47,923 bases of DNA from NCBI GenBank assembly GCA_002399735.1, contig DHEF01000004.1, positions 1 to 47,923 on the forward strand, written 5' to 3'. The DNA comes from Chitinophagaceae bacterium UBA4857. GTDB lineage: Bacteria; Bacteroidota; Bacteroidia; Chitinophagales; Chitinophagaceae. The notes under the pieces are model-generated. The model was given only the letters and a program-made list of their open reading frames with translations, was not told the origin of the DNA and did not search any database. Numbering within the stretch: position 1 is the first letter of the stretch; every line of letters begins with the position of its first letter. The translations under genes were made by a program, and so were the position numbers. Below, piece after piece: positions 25,157-35,600 of this stretch.

Positions 25157-28100
25157 ATGAATCAATTAAGATTGCTTAAACTCTTTGCTGTATTGCTTTT
25201 TGTCTGCACATCATTTGTTGCTGTTGCGCAAGACTCTACTAAAGCAATAACAGGAAATGTAACAGATGAGGCAACAGGAAAGCCTATAGAAGGGGCCAGC
25301 GTTAAAATTAAAAACTCAACTATTGGAACTACAACTGATGAGAACGGAAATTTTTCGTTAAGAGCACCTTCGTCAGAATCTGTAATTACAATTACCTATG
25401 TTGGGTTTAAAGTGTATGAATCTAAAGTGGGTAATACCGCAAGTATTCAAATTAAACTTGCACCTACGGAAAATAATATGGATGACGTTGTGGTGGTAGG
25501 TTATTATACCGAGCGAAAAAGCCGTATTAATAGCGCCATTGAAACGGTAAAAATGTCGGAAGTGGAGAATTTGCCGGTAAGTAATATTGGCGCAGCACTT
25601 ACGGGTAGGCTATTAGGTATTGATGTAAGTGGTGGAGATGCTCGTCCATGGTCAAGAGCCCAAATGGTGGTGCGTAACCCTCAGTCAATAACAAAAGATG
25701 GTGGAAATATTTATCCATTAATAATAATTGACGGCGTTATACAGACTGGTACGGATGGTAAAAGTGATCCTACTATGTTTAATAGCTTAGACATGTCTGA
25801 GGTTGAGGAAATCACGTTTTTAAAAGATGCCCAAGCCGCTATATACGGTGCTCGAGGTGCTAATGGTGTTGTAGTAGTTACCACTAAGAAAGGAAAAGCA
25901 GGAAAACCTCGCATTAATTACTCAGGTTCTTATGCACATAATGACGAAACCAGAAGAACAAACATGATGTCTGCATATGAGCAGGCAAGGTTGATTAATA
26001 TTGTTAATGGCCCTAATGGCGAACGCAGGGATCCTACAGATCCTAACTTTTTCTTTTCTGCTGACGAGTTAGAGCATTTTAAAACGATTGATCACCATTG
26101 GATTGATCAAACCTGGAAGTCCAGCTTTAATATGCGTAATGCGGTGAATGTATCGGGTGGAGCAGATAGAGCAACCTACTTTGTTGGCGTATCACATTTT
26201 ACACAGGACGGTAATATTGGATTGTTGGATTTTAATCGCTGGAATTACAGGGCTGGCACAAACATTAACGTTGCTTCCGGATTGAAAATTGGCTTACAAT
26301 TAGCAGGTAGTACATCCAGCACCAGAAAAATGAATAACAGAATTGGTGGTACCAATGAGGAGAGAGATTATATGATTATGTTGAAAGCACCAAGATACAT
26401 ACCACCGTATGTAGATGGATATCCTTCACGTTTACCGGGAGGTACAGGTGCGAATAGTGTAAATGGCTACCATTTTTGGGAGTTACAAAAGTCAGGTAAT
26501 TTTTCTGATGATAAAGGCAATTCTTTAACTTTTAATGCCAATATTGAATACCAAATTCCTTTTGTAAAAGGATTAAAAGTTGCGGCTACTTATGGTCGTT
26601 CAGATGACAGAGGAACAAATACCCAGATTGGTACCAACTATATGACATATGAGTTTACTGGTCGTTTAGGCGAGCATAAACATATTTGGGATGGAGCTAC
26701 GGGACCTGTTGCAAGGGTTACACAAAATAGCAACAGGCTTTTAATGGAGACTAAAGAAAATATGCGGGATCAGTTTAATATGAATGGTATTTATTCCCGA
26801 CAGTTTGGACTGCACTCAGTAGATGTATTCGCATCTGTAGAAAAATCAAGAGTAATTGGTTCGGATTTTTATGCGCTGAGAGAGGCTCCTATGCCAACAA
26901 CAGATGGACAATTCAGAACAGCTTTTGGTGCCTCTGATGTAAATAGTAATAAATATGAAGGTGGGACATTGGGTTATATAGGTAGAGCTTCGTATGCATA
27001 TGGTAATAAATATTCTGCTACATTTTTGGTACGTAGCGATGCTTCCACCAAATTTCATCCTAGCAACTATTGGGGTACATTTTACTCAGCAGGCTTAGGT
27101 TGGGTAGTGTCCGAAGAAAACTTTTTTAAATCGAATTTAATCAACTTCCTGAAAGTTAGGTACTCTTTGGGCTTGTTGGGTAAAGATAATACGGCTAGAT
27201 GGGAATGGCGCCAGCGGTTTACATACCAGCAAGGACAAGGTGGATTGTTTGGTACATCAGACAATACCAATAACCTGAATGGTTTAAAAATGGAACGTTC
27301 ACCAAATCCTGATGCAAAATGGAGTAATGATACCAAACATAATGTGGGTGTGGATATGAGAATGTTAGATAACCGTTTAAGTTTAACGGCTGAAGGTTTT
27401 TACAATTTGGAAAGAAACATATTGGTGAATTTAACAGAAAACGTACCGGTTACTGTGGGTGGTAGTGTAGCAGCAGTGAACTATGCCAGTATGAACTTTT
27501 TTGGATATGAATTTGCCTTAGGTTGGAGTGATCAATTCAGAAAAGATTTTAATTATGGTATTGATGTGCGTTTCTCTTGGGCTGATAATCATGTAATACG
27601 AGGTGATTATAGTGAGATAAATAAGCGGACTCCTTGGCAGGCTTCTCCAGGCCAGTCAACGGATATTGGAATGTGGGGTTATGATGTATTAGGTATGTTT
27701 AGAAGTCAGGAAGAAATTAACGACTACCTCACTAAATATAATATTACAAGTTTATTAGGTACAGCTGCGGCTGATATCAGACCAGGGATGTTATACTATC
27801 GTGACGTAAGAGGTCCATTACAAGCAGACGGAACTTTTGCAGCTCCTGATGGTATTATTGATATCAATGATCAGATTCAATTAAAACGTAGAAAAGACAA
27901 TCACTATAATTTAAGTTCAACAGTAAGATTAGGATACAAAAATATTCAGTTTCAGGCAGTGTTAACCGGATCATTTGGTGGATTTGCTATGTATGATGGC
28001 ATGAGCTTACAGTCCAACAATATCAATAACTTATATGAAAATATGCCAGCTTATTGGAGTAATATCTGGGATTCGGAGTTAAACCCTGGTGGTACTTTAC

Positions 28101-28372
28101 CAAACCCTTTTTATAGCCGGGTAAATTTGGTAGAGTCTAACTTCTGGAGTCTTAAAAGTACACGTTTGAGAGTAGCCAGTGCGCAATTGAGCTATGGCCT
28201 TCCTAAAAACATTTTAAGTAAGGCTAAAATTCAAAGTGCGAGTATTCTTCTTTCAATGATGAATCCTTTTGAGATTATTAACCCATTCTCATCATACAGA
28301 AGCGCTTTAGGAAGTTGGGATACGTACCCTTCCTTAAGAACAACTTCTATTGGTTTAAATATTAATTTTTAA
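25157..28372 (+). CDS. SusC/RagA-type TonB-linked outer-membrane transporter
   Basis: This 1071-residue outer-membrane beta-barrel imports oligosaccharides with energy from TonB. The signal peptide MNQLRLLKLFAVLLFVCTSF is followed by a carboxypeptidase-D-like domain (ITGNVTDEATGKPIEGASVK ... TTDENGNFSL, about 30-110). A TonB-box-like stretch DDVVVVGYY and the plug domain follow, with LDMSEVEEITFLKDAQAAIYG and ANGVVVVTTKKGK. The rest is barrel, ending SLRTTSIGLNINF with a terminal Phe typical of outer-membrane proteins. There is no N-terminal STN signalling domain, so it is not an anti-sigma-linked receptor. It is immediately upstream of its SusD partner (19-bp gap). The substrate is probably a pectic, RG-II-derived oligosaccharide by context. 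Confidence 0.97.
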   Translation: MNQLRLLKLFAVLLFVCTSFVAVAQDSTKAITGNVTDEATGKPIEGASVKIKNSTIGTTTDENGNFSLRAPSSESVITITYVGFKVYESKVGNTASIQIKLAPTENNMDDVVVVGYYTERKSRINSAIETVKMSEVENLPVSNIGAALTGRLLGIDVSGGDARPWSRAQMVVRNPQSITKDGGNIYPLIIIDGVIQTGTDGKSDPTMFNSLDMSEVEEITFLKDAQAAIYGARGANGVVVVTTKKGKAGKPRINYSGSYAHNDETRRTNMMSAYEQARLINIVNGPNGERRDPTDPNFFFSADELEHFKTIDHHWIDQTWKSSFNMRNAVNVSGGADRATYFVGVSHFTQDGNIGLLDFNRWNYRAGTNINVASGLKIGLQLAGSTSSTRKMNNRIGGTNEERDYMIMLKAPRYIPPYVDGYPSRLPGGTGANSVNGYHFWELQKSGNFSDDKGNSLTFNANIEYQIPFVKGLKVAATYGRSDDRGTNTQIGTNYMTYEFTGRLGEHKHIWDGATGPVARVTQNSNRLLMETKENMRDQFNMNGIYSRQFGLHSVDVFASVEKSRVIGSDFYALREAPMPTTDGQFRTAFGASDVNSNKYEGGTLGYIGRASYAYGNKYSATFLVRSDASTKFHPSNYWGTFYSAGLGWVVSEENFFKSNLINFLKVRYSLGLLGKDNTARWEWRQRFTYQQGQGGLFGTSDNTNNLNGLKMERSPNPDAKWSNDTKHNVGVDMRMLDNRLSLTAEGFYNLERNILVNLTENVPVTVGGSVAAVNYASMNFFGYEFALGWSDQFRKDFNYGIDVRFSWADNHVIRGDYSEINKRTPWQASPGQSTDIGMWGYDVLGMFRSQEEINDYLTKYNITSLLGTAAADIRPGMLYYRDVRGPLQADGTFAAPDGIIDINDQIQLKRRKDNHYNLSSTVRLGYKNIQFQAVLTGSFGGFAMYDGMSLQSNNINNLYENMPAYWSNIWDSELNPGGTLPNPFYSRVNLVESNFWSLKSTRLRVASAQLSYGLPKNILSKAKIQSASILLSMMNPFEIINPFSSYRSALGSWDTYPSLRTTSIGLNINF

Positions 28373-28391
28373 TGATTGCTAATTAAATGAT

Positions 28392-30434
28392 ATGAAAAAA
28401 ATATTATTATATATAGGCTTTGTTGCTACGGTAATGGGAGCCACCGGATGTAAAAAGGATTTTTTAGAGGACATGAGGGATTGGACTGGTGTGAATGAAG
28501 ATACCTATAAAAGTGTAGAGCTTGCTAATCTGAATGTCGGGTATGTTTATAGATTATTTCAAACCCCATCAGGCACTAACCCTTTTACACGTTATCAAAC
28601 AGGAGAGAATGGCACTTACAGTGACCAATATTTTAGAAGTACCGACGAACAAGCAGGGCAGACAGATTTTAACAGGTTATGGCCAACTGTTAATATTAAT
28701 GATAACATGGCCAATAAATACTTTGGCCAAAAAATGAGTTCAAGCATTGCCAATAATGTATGGACACGTATGCGCCAGATTAATTTGTTTTTGCAGGAAA
28801 TAGATAAACATGGTTTAACGCCTGAACAGACAGCTCCTTTGAAAGGGCAAATGTTATTTTGGCGAGCATACCAATACTTTGAATTGGTAAAACTCTATGG
28901 TGGGGTACCTATTGTTTTGGATGCACAAAACCCTATCACAGTTGGGAATGATGTTAATTTAGCAATACCTCGCAGTAAGTCTTCAGAAGTTATTGCCCAA
29001 ATTGTCAAAGACTTAGATTTGGCTATCACCTATTTACCAGGTAGATGGACTAATCCCGGCGAAAATTGGGGACGTATTACTTCCGGTGCTGCCGCTGCTC
29101 TAAAAGGACGAGTATTATTAACATGGGCAAGCCCATTGTTTAACCGAACAGATGATCAAAGTCGTTGGCAAGCAGCCTACGACGCTAATCTTGCAGCCAA
29201 AACACTTTTGGAAACTAATAACTTTGGTTTATTCAATACTGGCGGAACTGCTAATGGAACAGCATGGGGAAACATGTTCATTAGAAATGGAGAAAATCCT
29301 GAAGGCGTTTTTGTAACTGTTTTTAATACTGTTACTGCTGCTAATCTGGCCAGAAATAACCCACATGAAAATGAGTCTAGGCCAAGAGAAATTGCGGGTA
29401 CCGGATCTATATCTCCTACAAAACAGGTGGTAGACGCATTCCCGATGAAAGATGGTAAAGCTATCGATGACCCATCTTCTTTGTATGCTTATAATACTAA
29501 TAAATTTTATAAAAACAGGGATCCAAGATTTTATAAAACATTTGCGTATAATGGGGCTTTATGGCCATACGGAGGCAATGCAAATTATCGTATCTGGACC
29601 TACCAATGGTACAATAACCCAAGTGGCACAAATCCTTTAGGGAACCCAGCTAAAACTACAGAAGCACTTGGTGCTAATGCCTCAGGGATTTATTTAGCAA
29701 AAGCTACCAATCCTGCCGCTACAAATGCAAATTTTGCCATAAGTGGTACTGATTATATGGAAATACGTTTTGCCGAAGTTGTTCTTAACCTTGCCGAAGC
29801 AGCAATCGGATCCAATAAATTTGATGAAGGCTTGGCGGGCATAAAACAAATTAGAGAAAGAGCAGGTGTGGAAAATGCAGATGGCGATTTTGGTTTGTCT
29901 GCAGCACGTGGTAACCGTGATAAACTTTTTGGTGCTATCATCAATGAAAGAAAAGTGGAGTTTGCTTATGAAAACAAACGTTTTTGGGATTTGCGCCGCT
30001 GGATGTTATTTAATGATGATTTTGGAACCTGTACCCGTTTAGGCCAAAAGCCTATTGATGGTACACGCAGAACGGGCTTCTGGGTTACCGTAAGAAGAAA
30101 TGGAACCCCTTATCAAGTTGCCTCAAACTATAATCAAGATCCGTTTTTACCAAAAGCAGATGGTTCGTTCGATATTGCTAACAGAGCACCTGCCGGTTTA
30201 TCTGTTGCTCAAATGGATGCACATGTAGACTTTTTATATGACAATTACTTTCATGTAATTGAGCGTGATAATTTAGACCCTACTAACCCTGCGGATTGGA
30301 AGTTTAAGTGGTTTAATCAATATTATTTCTTTGGTTTCCACAGAAATATTTTTGAAGGTTCACCTTATTTACAACAAACAACAGGTTGGCCAGACTTTTA
30401 TGGTGCCGCAGGAACATTTGATCCATTACAATAA
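28392..30434 (+). CDS. SusD/RagB-type surface glycan-binding lipoprotein
   Basis: This 680-residue lipoprotein caps the SusC barrel and binds oligosaccharides. The lipobox is MGATGC with Cys20, followed by KKDF, so it is exported and lipidated. SusD features are the helical TPR-like blocks (LKGQMLFWRAYQYFELVKLYGGVPIVLD, near residues 152-180), GRVLLTWASPLF, the mid segment MEIRFAEVVLNLAEAAIG, IRERAGV, and INERKVEFAYENKRFWDLRRW. It is longer than many SusDs, with extra C-terminal sequence after the last conserved block, which may widen the binding surface. It is directly followed by an 18-bp perfect hairpin. Confidence 0.96.
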   Translation: MKKILLYIGFVATVMGATGCKKDFLEDMRDWTGVNEDTYKSVELANLNVGYVYRLFQTPSGTNPFTRYQTGENGTYSDQYFRSTDEQAGQTDFNRLWPTVNINDNMANKYFGQKMSSSIANNVWTRMRQINLFLQEIDKHGLTPEQTAPLKGQMLFWRAYQYFELVKLYGGVPIVLDAQNPITVGNDVNLAIPRSKSSEVIAQIVKDLDLAITYLPGRWTNPGENWGRITSGAAAALKGRVLLTWASPLFNRTDDQSRWQAAYDANLAAKTLLETNNFGLFNTGGTANGTAWGNMFIRNGENPEGVFVTVFNTVTAANLARNNPHENESRPREIAGTGSISPTKQVVDAFPMKDGKAIDDPSSLYAYNTNKFYKNRDPRFYKTFAYNGALWPYGGNANYRIWTYQWYNNPSGTNPLGNPAKTTEALGANASGIYLAKATNPAATNANFAISGTDYMEIRFAEVVLNLAEAAIGSNKFDEGLAGIKQIRERAGVENADGDFGLSAARGNRDKLFGAIINERKVEFAYENKRFWDLRRWMLFNDDFGTCTRLGQKPIDGTRRTGFWVTVRRNGTPYQVASNYNQDPFLPKADGSFDIANRAPAGLSVAQMDAHVDFLYDNYFHVIERDNLDPTNPADWKFKWFNQYYFFGFHRNIFEGSPYLQQTTGWPDFYGAAGTFDPLQ

Positions 30435-30437
30435 ATT

Positions 30438-30478
30438 AACAGTAAGGAAAAGTTGACATACAACTTTTCCTTACTGTT
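30438..30478 (+). terminator. 18-bp perfect hairpin after susD
   Basis: AACAGTAAGGAAAAGTTG (30438-30455) and its exact complement CAACTTTTCCTTACTGTT (30461-30478) flank a 5-nt loop ACATA. It starts 3 bp after the susD stop. It is followed by TTAAACTC rather than a long U-tract. It could be a terminator or a 3'-end stabiliser that keeps susCD mRNA above the downstream genes. Confidence 0.8.
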
Positions 30479-30552
30479 TAAACTCTATAAGTAGTATTCA
30501 ATCATTTAAAATATATCATTTGTTGTAAGGCCGGCAAATGAGCCCTGTGAAC

Positions 30553-32169
30553 ATGAAAAAAATTGGACTGTCTCTTATTGCGTTAGTAGTAACTATTTAT
30601 GCTCAGGCACAATACCCACAAGTATCTGCCGAGGATAAAAAAACATCAGATTCTTTAATGAAAGCGGCGGTTGCCCATTCTGATTCGGCTTGGGCTGTAG
30701 CTTATCCCATTATTCAGCAACAAGCAAAAGAAGGTAAACCTTATATCCCTTGGGCTTCCCGTTACGATGAGTTGCCACATGCCGATATACCTGCTTTTCC
30801 CGGTGCAGAAGGTGGCGGTAAAGTAAGTTTTGGCGGTCGTGGTGGTAAAGTATTTGTGGTTACTAATTTAAACGATGATGGTCCCGGAAGTTTACGTTGG
30901 GCTTGTGAGCAAGGTGGTGCCAGAACAATTGTATTTAATGTTGCAGGCATTATAAAATTAAACACACCCTTAATTATTCGTGCACCATACATCACTATTG
31001 CAGGTCAATCTGCTCCCGGTGATGGGGTATGTGTGGCCGGCGAATCAGTTTGGATAAACACACACGATGTTATTATCCGTCACATGCGTTTTCGCCGTGG
31101 CGAAACATGGGTAGGCCGTCGTGATGATGCCATTGGTGGTAACCCCATTGGTAATATCATGATAGATCATGTAAGTGCGTCATGGGGCTTAGATGAAAAC
31201 ATGAGTATGTACCGTCACATGTACAACGACAGTACAGGTAAACAAGAAGATAAATTTGGTACCGTAAATATCACTATTCAGAATTCAATTTTTAGTGAAG
31301 CATTAGACACATGGAACCATGCTTTTGGTAGCACTTTAGGCGGAGAAAACGCAACTTTTATGCGTAACCTTTGGGCTAATAATGCAGGCCGTAATCCATC
31401 CATTGGTTGGAACGGCGTATTCAATTTTGTAAACAATGTAGTGTACAACTGGGTACATCGCTCTATCGATGGTGGCGATTACCGTGCCCAATACAACATC
31501 ATCAACAACTACTTTAAACCCGGCCCCGCAACACCTAATAACAATGTAGGCCGTCGTATTTTAAAACCCGAAAGTGGCCGCAGTAAATTACCATACAAAG
31601 TATATGGCCGTGCCTATGTTAACGGCAATATTATGGAAGGCCATCCCGAAATAACAAAAGATAACTGGAACGGTGGCGTACAAATAGAAAACGAAAAAGA
31701 TGCAGGCGAACACAAAGCCTACATGAAAGTAAATAAGCCACTGTTAATGACAAAAGTACCCGTATTAACAGCACAACAAACAAAAGATTATGTGTTAGCT
31801 AATGCAGGCGCCACCTTACCCGTACGTGATGCAGTAGATAAACGAATTGTAAAAGAAGTAGCAACCGGTAAGCCCACCATTTTGCCAAACATCGTTTTAC
31901 CCGAAACACAATTCAAACATCGTCGCTTGCCAATTGATTCGTATAAGATAGGCGTAATTACCGATCCATCGCAAGTAGGTGGTTATCCCGAATATAAAGG
32001 CACGCCTTATAAAGACAGCGACAACGATGGCATACCTGACGAATGGGAACGTGAAAACGGACTAAATCCCAACGACGCAACCGACTCGGCCAAATATGCA
32101 AAAGATAAAAGCGGTTACACCAATATCGAAGTGTTTTTAAACAGCATTGGTACAAAGGCGAAAAAATAA
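30553..32169 (+). CDS. Pectate lyase, PL1-like, with calcium-binding C-terminus
   Basis: This is a roughly 538-residue secreted parallel beta-helix pectate lyase that cleaves GalA chains by beta-elimination. ATG 30553 is chosen because it gives the signal peptide MKKIGLSLIALVVTIYAQAQ; ATG 30538 is in frame upstream. The family entry FPGAEGGGKVSFGGRGGKVF and VTNLNDDGPGSLRWA is clear. Further blocks are GIIKLNTPLIIRAPYITIAGQ, the IIRHMRFRRGE turn, DHVSASWGLDENMS and the SEALDTWNHAFG stretch. The C-terminus has a DSDNDGIPDEWERENGLNP thrombospondin-type-3-like Ca-binding motif. It starts a new segment after the susD hairpin. RG-II is embedded in homogalacturonan, so it may act on the backbone. 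Confidence 0.9.
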   Translation: MKKIGLSLIALVVTIYAQAQYPQVSAEDKKTSDSLMKAAVAHSDSAWAVAYPIIQQQAKEGKPYIPWASRYDELPHADIPAFPGAEGGGKVSFGGRGGKVFVVTNLNDDGPGSLRWACEQGGARTIVFNVAGIIKLNTPLIIRAPYITIAGQSAPGDGVCVAGESVWINTHDVIIRHMRFRRGETWVGRRDDAIGGNPIGNIMIDHVSASWGLDENMSMYRHMYNDSTGKQEDKFGTVNITIQNSIFSEALDTWNHAFGSTLGGENATFMRNLWANNAGRNPSIGWNGVFNFVNNVVYNWVHRSIDGGDYRAQYNIINNYFKPGPATPNNNVGRRILKPESGRSKLPYKVYGRAYVNGNIMEGHPEITKDNWNGGVQIENEKDAGEHKAYMKVNKPLLMTKVPVLTAQQTKDYVLANAGATLPVRDAVDKRIVKEVATGKPTILPNIVLPETQFKHRRLPIDSYKIGVITDPSQVGGYPEYKGTPYKDSDNDGIPDEWERENGLNPNDATDSAKYAKDKSGYTNIEVFLNSIGTKAKK

Positions 32170-32233
32170 GTGTAGCCAACAATCAAAGTTCTTTTATAAA
32201 ATAATGTTATAGTATTACCGAATGTTTAATGAT

Positions 32234-32312
32234 GATGTTATCGGCTCCATTGCTACTATCATCGTCTGTTGTGTCACTCACTGCATCGTTCGGTAATACT
32301 ATTGAGCATTAT
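32234..32312 (+). repeat. Mosaic repeat, F orientation
   Basis: ATGTTATCGGCTCCATTGCT, then ACTATCATCGTCTGTTGTGT, then CACTCACTGCATCGTTCGG and TACTATTGAGCATTATG. It is the same type as the copy at 47811 in its first half. Confidence 0.75.
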
Positions 32313-32370
32313 GGAAGTTTCTTCAAATATTGGGTAATCGCATTTGGCGTTAAGCATTTTGCATTCAGCT

Positions 32371-32455
32371 TGGCGATTAGCGATATGCAACACAAGAGTG
32401 CGACGTAACCAAAGCAGCCGATCAGGGAACAAAAGCTGGTAACATAATAAAAACT
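32371..32455 (-). repeat. Mosaic repeat, R orientation
   Basis: TTGGCGATTAGCGATATGC, then AACACAAGAGTGCGACG, then CAGCCGATCAGGGAAC and AAAAGCTGGTAACATAATAA. The right end GCTGGTAACATAA recurs at 37250 and, slightly changed, at 42161, and is the complement of the F start TTACCAGC. Confidence 0.75.
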
Positions 32456-32621
32456 TAATGAGCTATTGTAAATAAAATTCACGTTAGCAATCAATCTTTT
32501 TTAGGCAACTTTGTATTAACTGGCATTTATTACATCATCAAACGAGTAACGAGATAATAGGTTCAAAAAGCTAAATAGCAAAAATGTATTGTCTCTCTCA
32601 TAAAACCGTTAATAGGTTATT

Positions 32622-35600
32622 GTGAAAGCGAAACATTTGTACATATCAACGCTATTATTTATTGCTGGCAGTTTATCAGCCCTATCGTCGATGGCGCAAA
32701 AGCAAGCCAAACCTTTACCACCACTTTCTTTTAATAAAAGCAACTTGGTATATATTGCCGACTCCTTAGGTAACCGCATACCCGATTTTTCTTACGCCGG
32801 TTATAAAGCATCTGAGAAAAAAATACCGGATATCCCTGTTAAAATAATTGTTCCTGTTACCAATGGCGATGCTACTTATCGTATTCAATCGGCTATTGAT
32901 TATGTAAGCAAATTATCCATTGATAAAAATGGCTTTAGGGGAGCCGTGTTGTTACAAGCGGGTACTTACCAGGTGTATGGTGCTTTGCGTTTACATACTT
33001 CCGGAGTGGTGTTGCGTGGTACTGGTGTGGGTGCTAATGGTACTACTATTATTGGTGCAGGTAAAGACAGAACAACTTTAATCACCATCACGGGTATTGA
33101 TAATAAAAAAGTAGCAACTCCCGTAACTATTACTAATAATTATGTACCAGTTAATAGCAACATAATTGAAGTAACAAATGCTGCTGCTTTTAAAAAAGGT
33201 GATGCCGTTATTATTACCCGTAAGGGAACAAAAGAATGGATTGATAAATTAGGTACCGATCATTTTGGAGGAGGTATTACTTCCTTAGGTTGGAAGCCTG
33301 ATCAAAGAAATATTGAGTGGCGCAGAACCATTGCCGCTGTTAACGGTAACAGTATTGCATTAGATGTTCCTGTTACCACTGCCTTGGATAAAATTTATGG
33401 CAATGCTACCATTGCCGCTTACACCTGGCCCGGTATTGTTAGCGATTGTGGAGTAGAGAACCTGCAATTAATTTCAGACTACGATAAAAATAATTTGAAA
33501 GACGAAGACCATCGCTGGATGGCCATTGTAATTGACAATGCAACGGATAGCTGGGTAAAACAAGTAAGCTTCAAACATTTTGCCGGTAGTGCGGTTGCCG
33601 TTTATAGTAATGCATCAAAAATTACGGTAGAAGATTGTATATCCTTAGCACCCATTTCAGAAATTGGTGGTCAACGCCGCATTAGTTTTTTTACCGAAGG
33701 GCAACAGACTTTATTTCAACGTTGTTATACCGAAAATGCGATACATGGTTTTGCAACCGGTTTTTGTACTGCTGGTCCAACCGCATTTGTACAATGCGAA
33801 GCAGTAAATGCATTGGGCTTTAGTGGTGGGTTAGATAGTTGGTCATCAGGAGTATTATTTGATGTAGTAAATGTAGATGGCAATGCTATTAGTTTTTTAA
33901 ATCGTGGTCAGGATGGGCAAGGTGCCGGTTGGAACATAGCCAACAGCGTATTATGGAATTGCACTGCGGCCCGTATTGATAACTACCAGCCACCTACAGC
34001 ACAAAACTGGGCCTTTGGTGCGTGGAGTCAATTTGCAGGTGATGGTTATTGGAACGAATCAAACAATCATATAAGTCCGCGTAGTTTGTTTTATGCACAA
34101 CTAAAAGAAAGGCTAACCAATTTGCCTGATAACAGACAACAGATCTTAGAGATGGGTTCCGAAGCCAGTAGTAGTCCTTCCGTAGCAGTTGCTAACGAAT
34201 TAACCAAACAGGCCGCAATGCCATTACAAACTTTACAACAATATATTTTACAAGCTGCACAACGTACACCTATTGATGTTAATACTAATAACAGCAAAAC
34301 AATTGATGAAATTGGGTTAACTACAAAACCCACCAAACAATTAGCAGGCAGTGTACAAATACAACAAGGTTGGCTTACCAGAACAAATAAAGTAATGGTG
34401 GGCAATAGCATTAGTTCACCCTGGTGGAACGGTAGTTCCCGACCTTATGCATTGGATAAAACCAATATGGCTATTACCCGTTATGTACCCGGTAAAACAG
34501 GCAAAGGATTAACGGATGATTTAAATGCAGTAACGGATTCAATGTTGGCCACTAATACCATTGTCTTTGAACAGAACTATGCTTTATGGTACGATAGAAG
34601 AAGAGACGACCACGAACGCATCCGCAGAATGGATGGTGATGTGTGGCCGCCGTTTTACGAATTACCTTTTGCCCGTAGCGGTAAAGAGTTAGCTTGGGAT
34701 GGTTTAAGCAAATACGATCTTACTAAAAATAACAACTGGTATTGGAATCGTTTAAAACAGTTTGCCGATTTAGCCGACGAAAAAGGATTACTGTTAATTC
34801 ACCAGAATTATTTTCAACACAACATTATTGAAGCCGGCGCACACTATGCCGACTTCCCCTGGCGCACTGCCAATAATATAAATGCTACACCTTTTCCGGA
34901 ACCTGTACCGTATGCAGGTGACAAACGTATTTTTTTAGCAGAGCAATTTTACGATACCAGTAACGCGGCTTATCGTGCTTTACATAAACAATATATCCGT
35001 CAGTGTTTGGATAATTTCGTTGACAACAATGGAGTTGTTCAATTAATCAGCGAAGAATATACCGGTCCCTTACATTTTGTACAGTTTTGGTTAAACACCA
35101 TTCGTGAATGGCAGGTGGAGAAAAATAAAAAATCAATCATTGGCTTAAGTACCACCAAAGATGTGCAGGATGCTATTTTACAAAACCCTGTTTATGAAAA
35201 CCTCATTGATGTAATTGATATAAAATACTGGCATTACCAAACCAATGGCGATTTGTATGCACCAATGGGTGGACAAAATTTAGCACCTCGTCAACATGCT
35301 CGTTTGTTAAAACCAAAAGGTCCATCTGCACAACAGGTTTACCGTGCCGTGGTGGAATATAAATTACGTTATCCTAATAAAGCGGTTATGTATTCCGGCG
35401 ATGCAGCCGATAGAAACGGTTGGGCCGTATTGATGGCCGGTGGTTCATTAGCTAACGTTAAAGTAAACGATAAAGATTTTTTACAAGCCGTAACAACCAT
35501 GCAACCGGTAACACAATACACCGATAAACAATGGGTATTATCCAACACACAAACAGGTGCTGTTATTTATCAAACAGAAGGTAATACCGTTACTACCGAT

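Larger units (their letters stand above)
32170..32621. other. Repeat-filled intergenic region before the beta-helix/TIM fusion gene
   Basis: No gene is visible in this 452-bp gap. It contains an F mosaic repeat (32234-32312) and an R copy (32371-32455), then about 165 bp of AT-rich unique DNA leading to a GTG start at 32622. The last part is the probable promoter or leader; no motif could be fixed. Confidence 0.55.
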
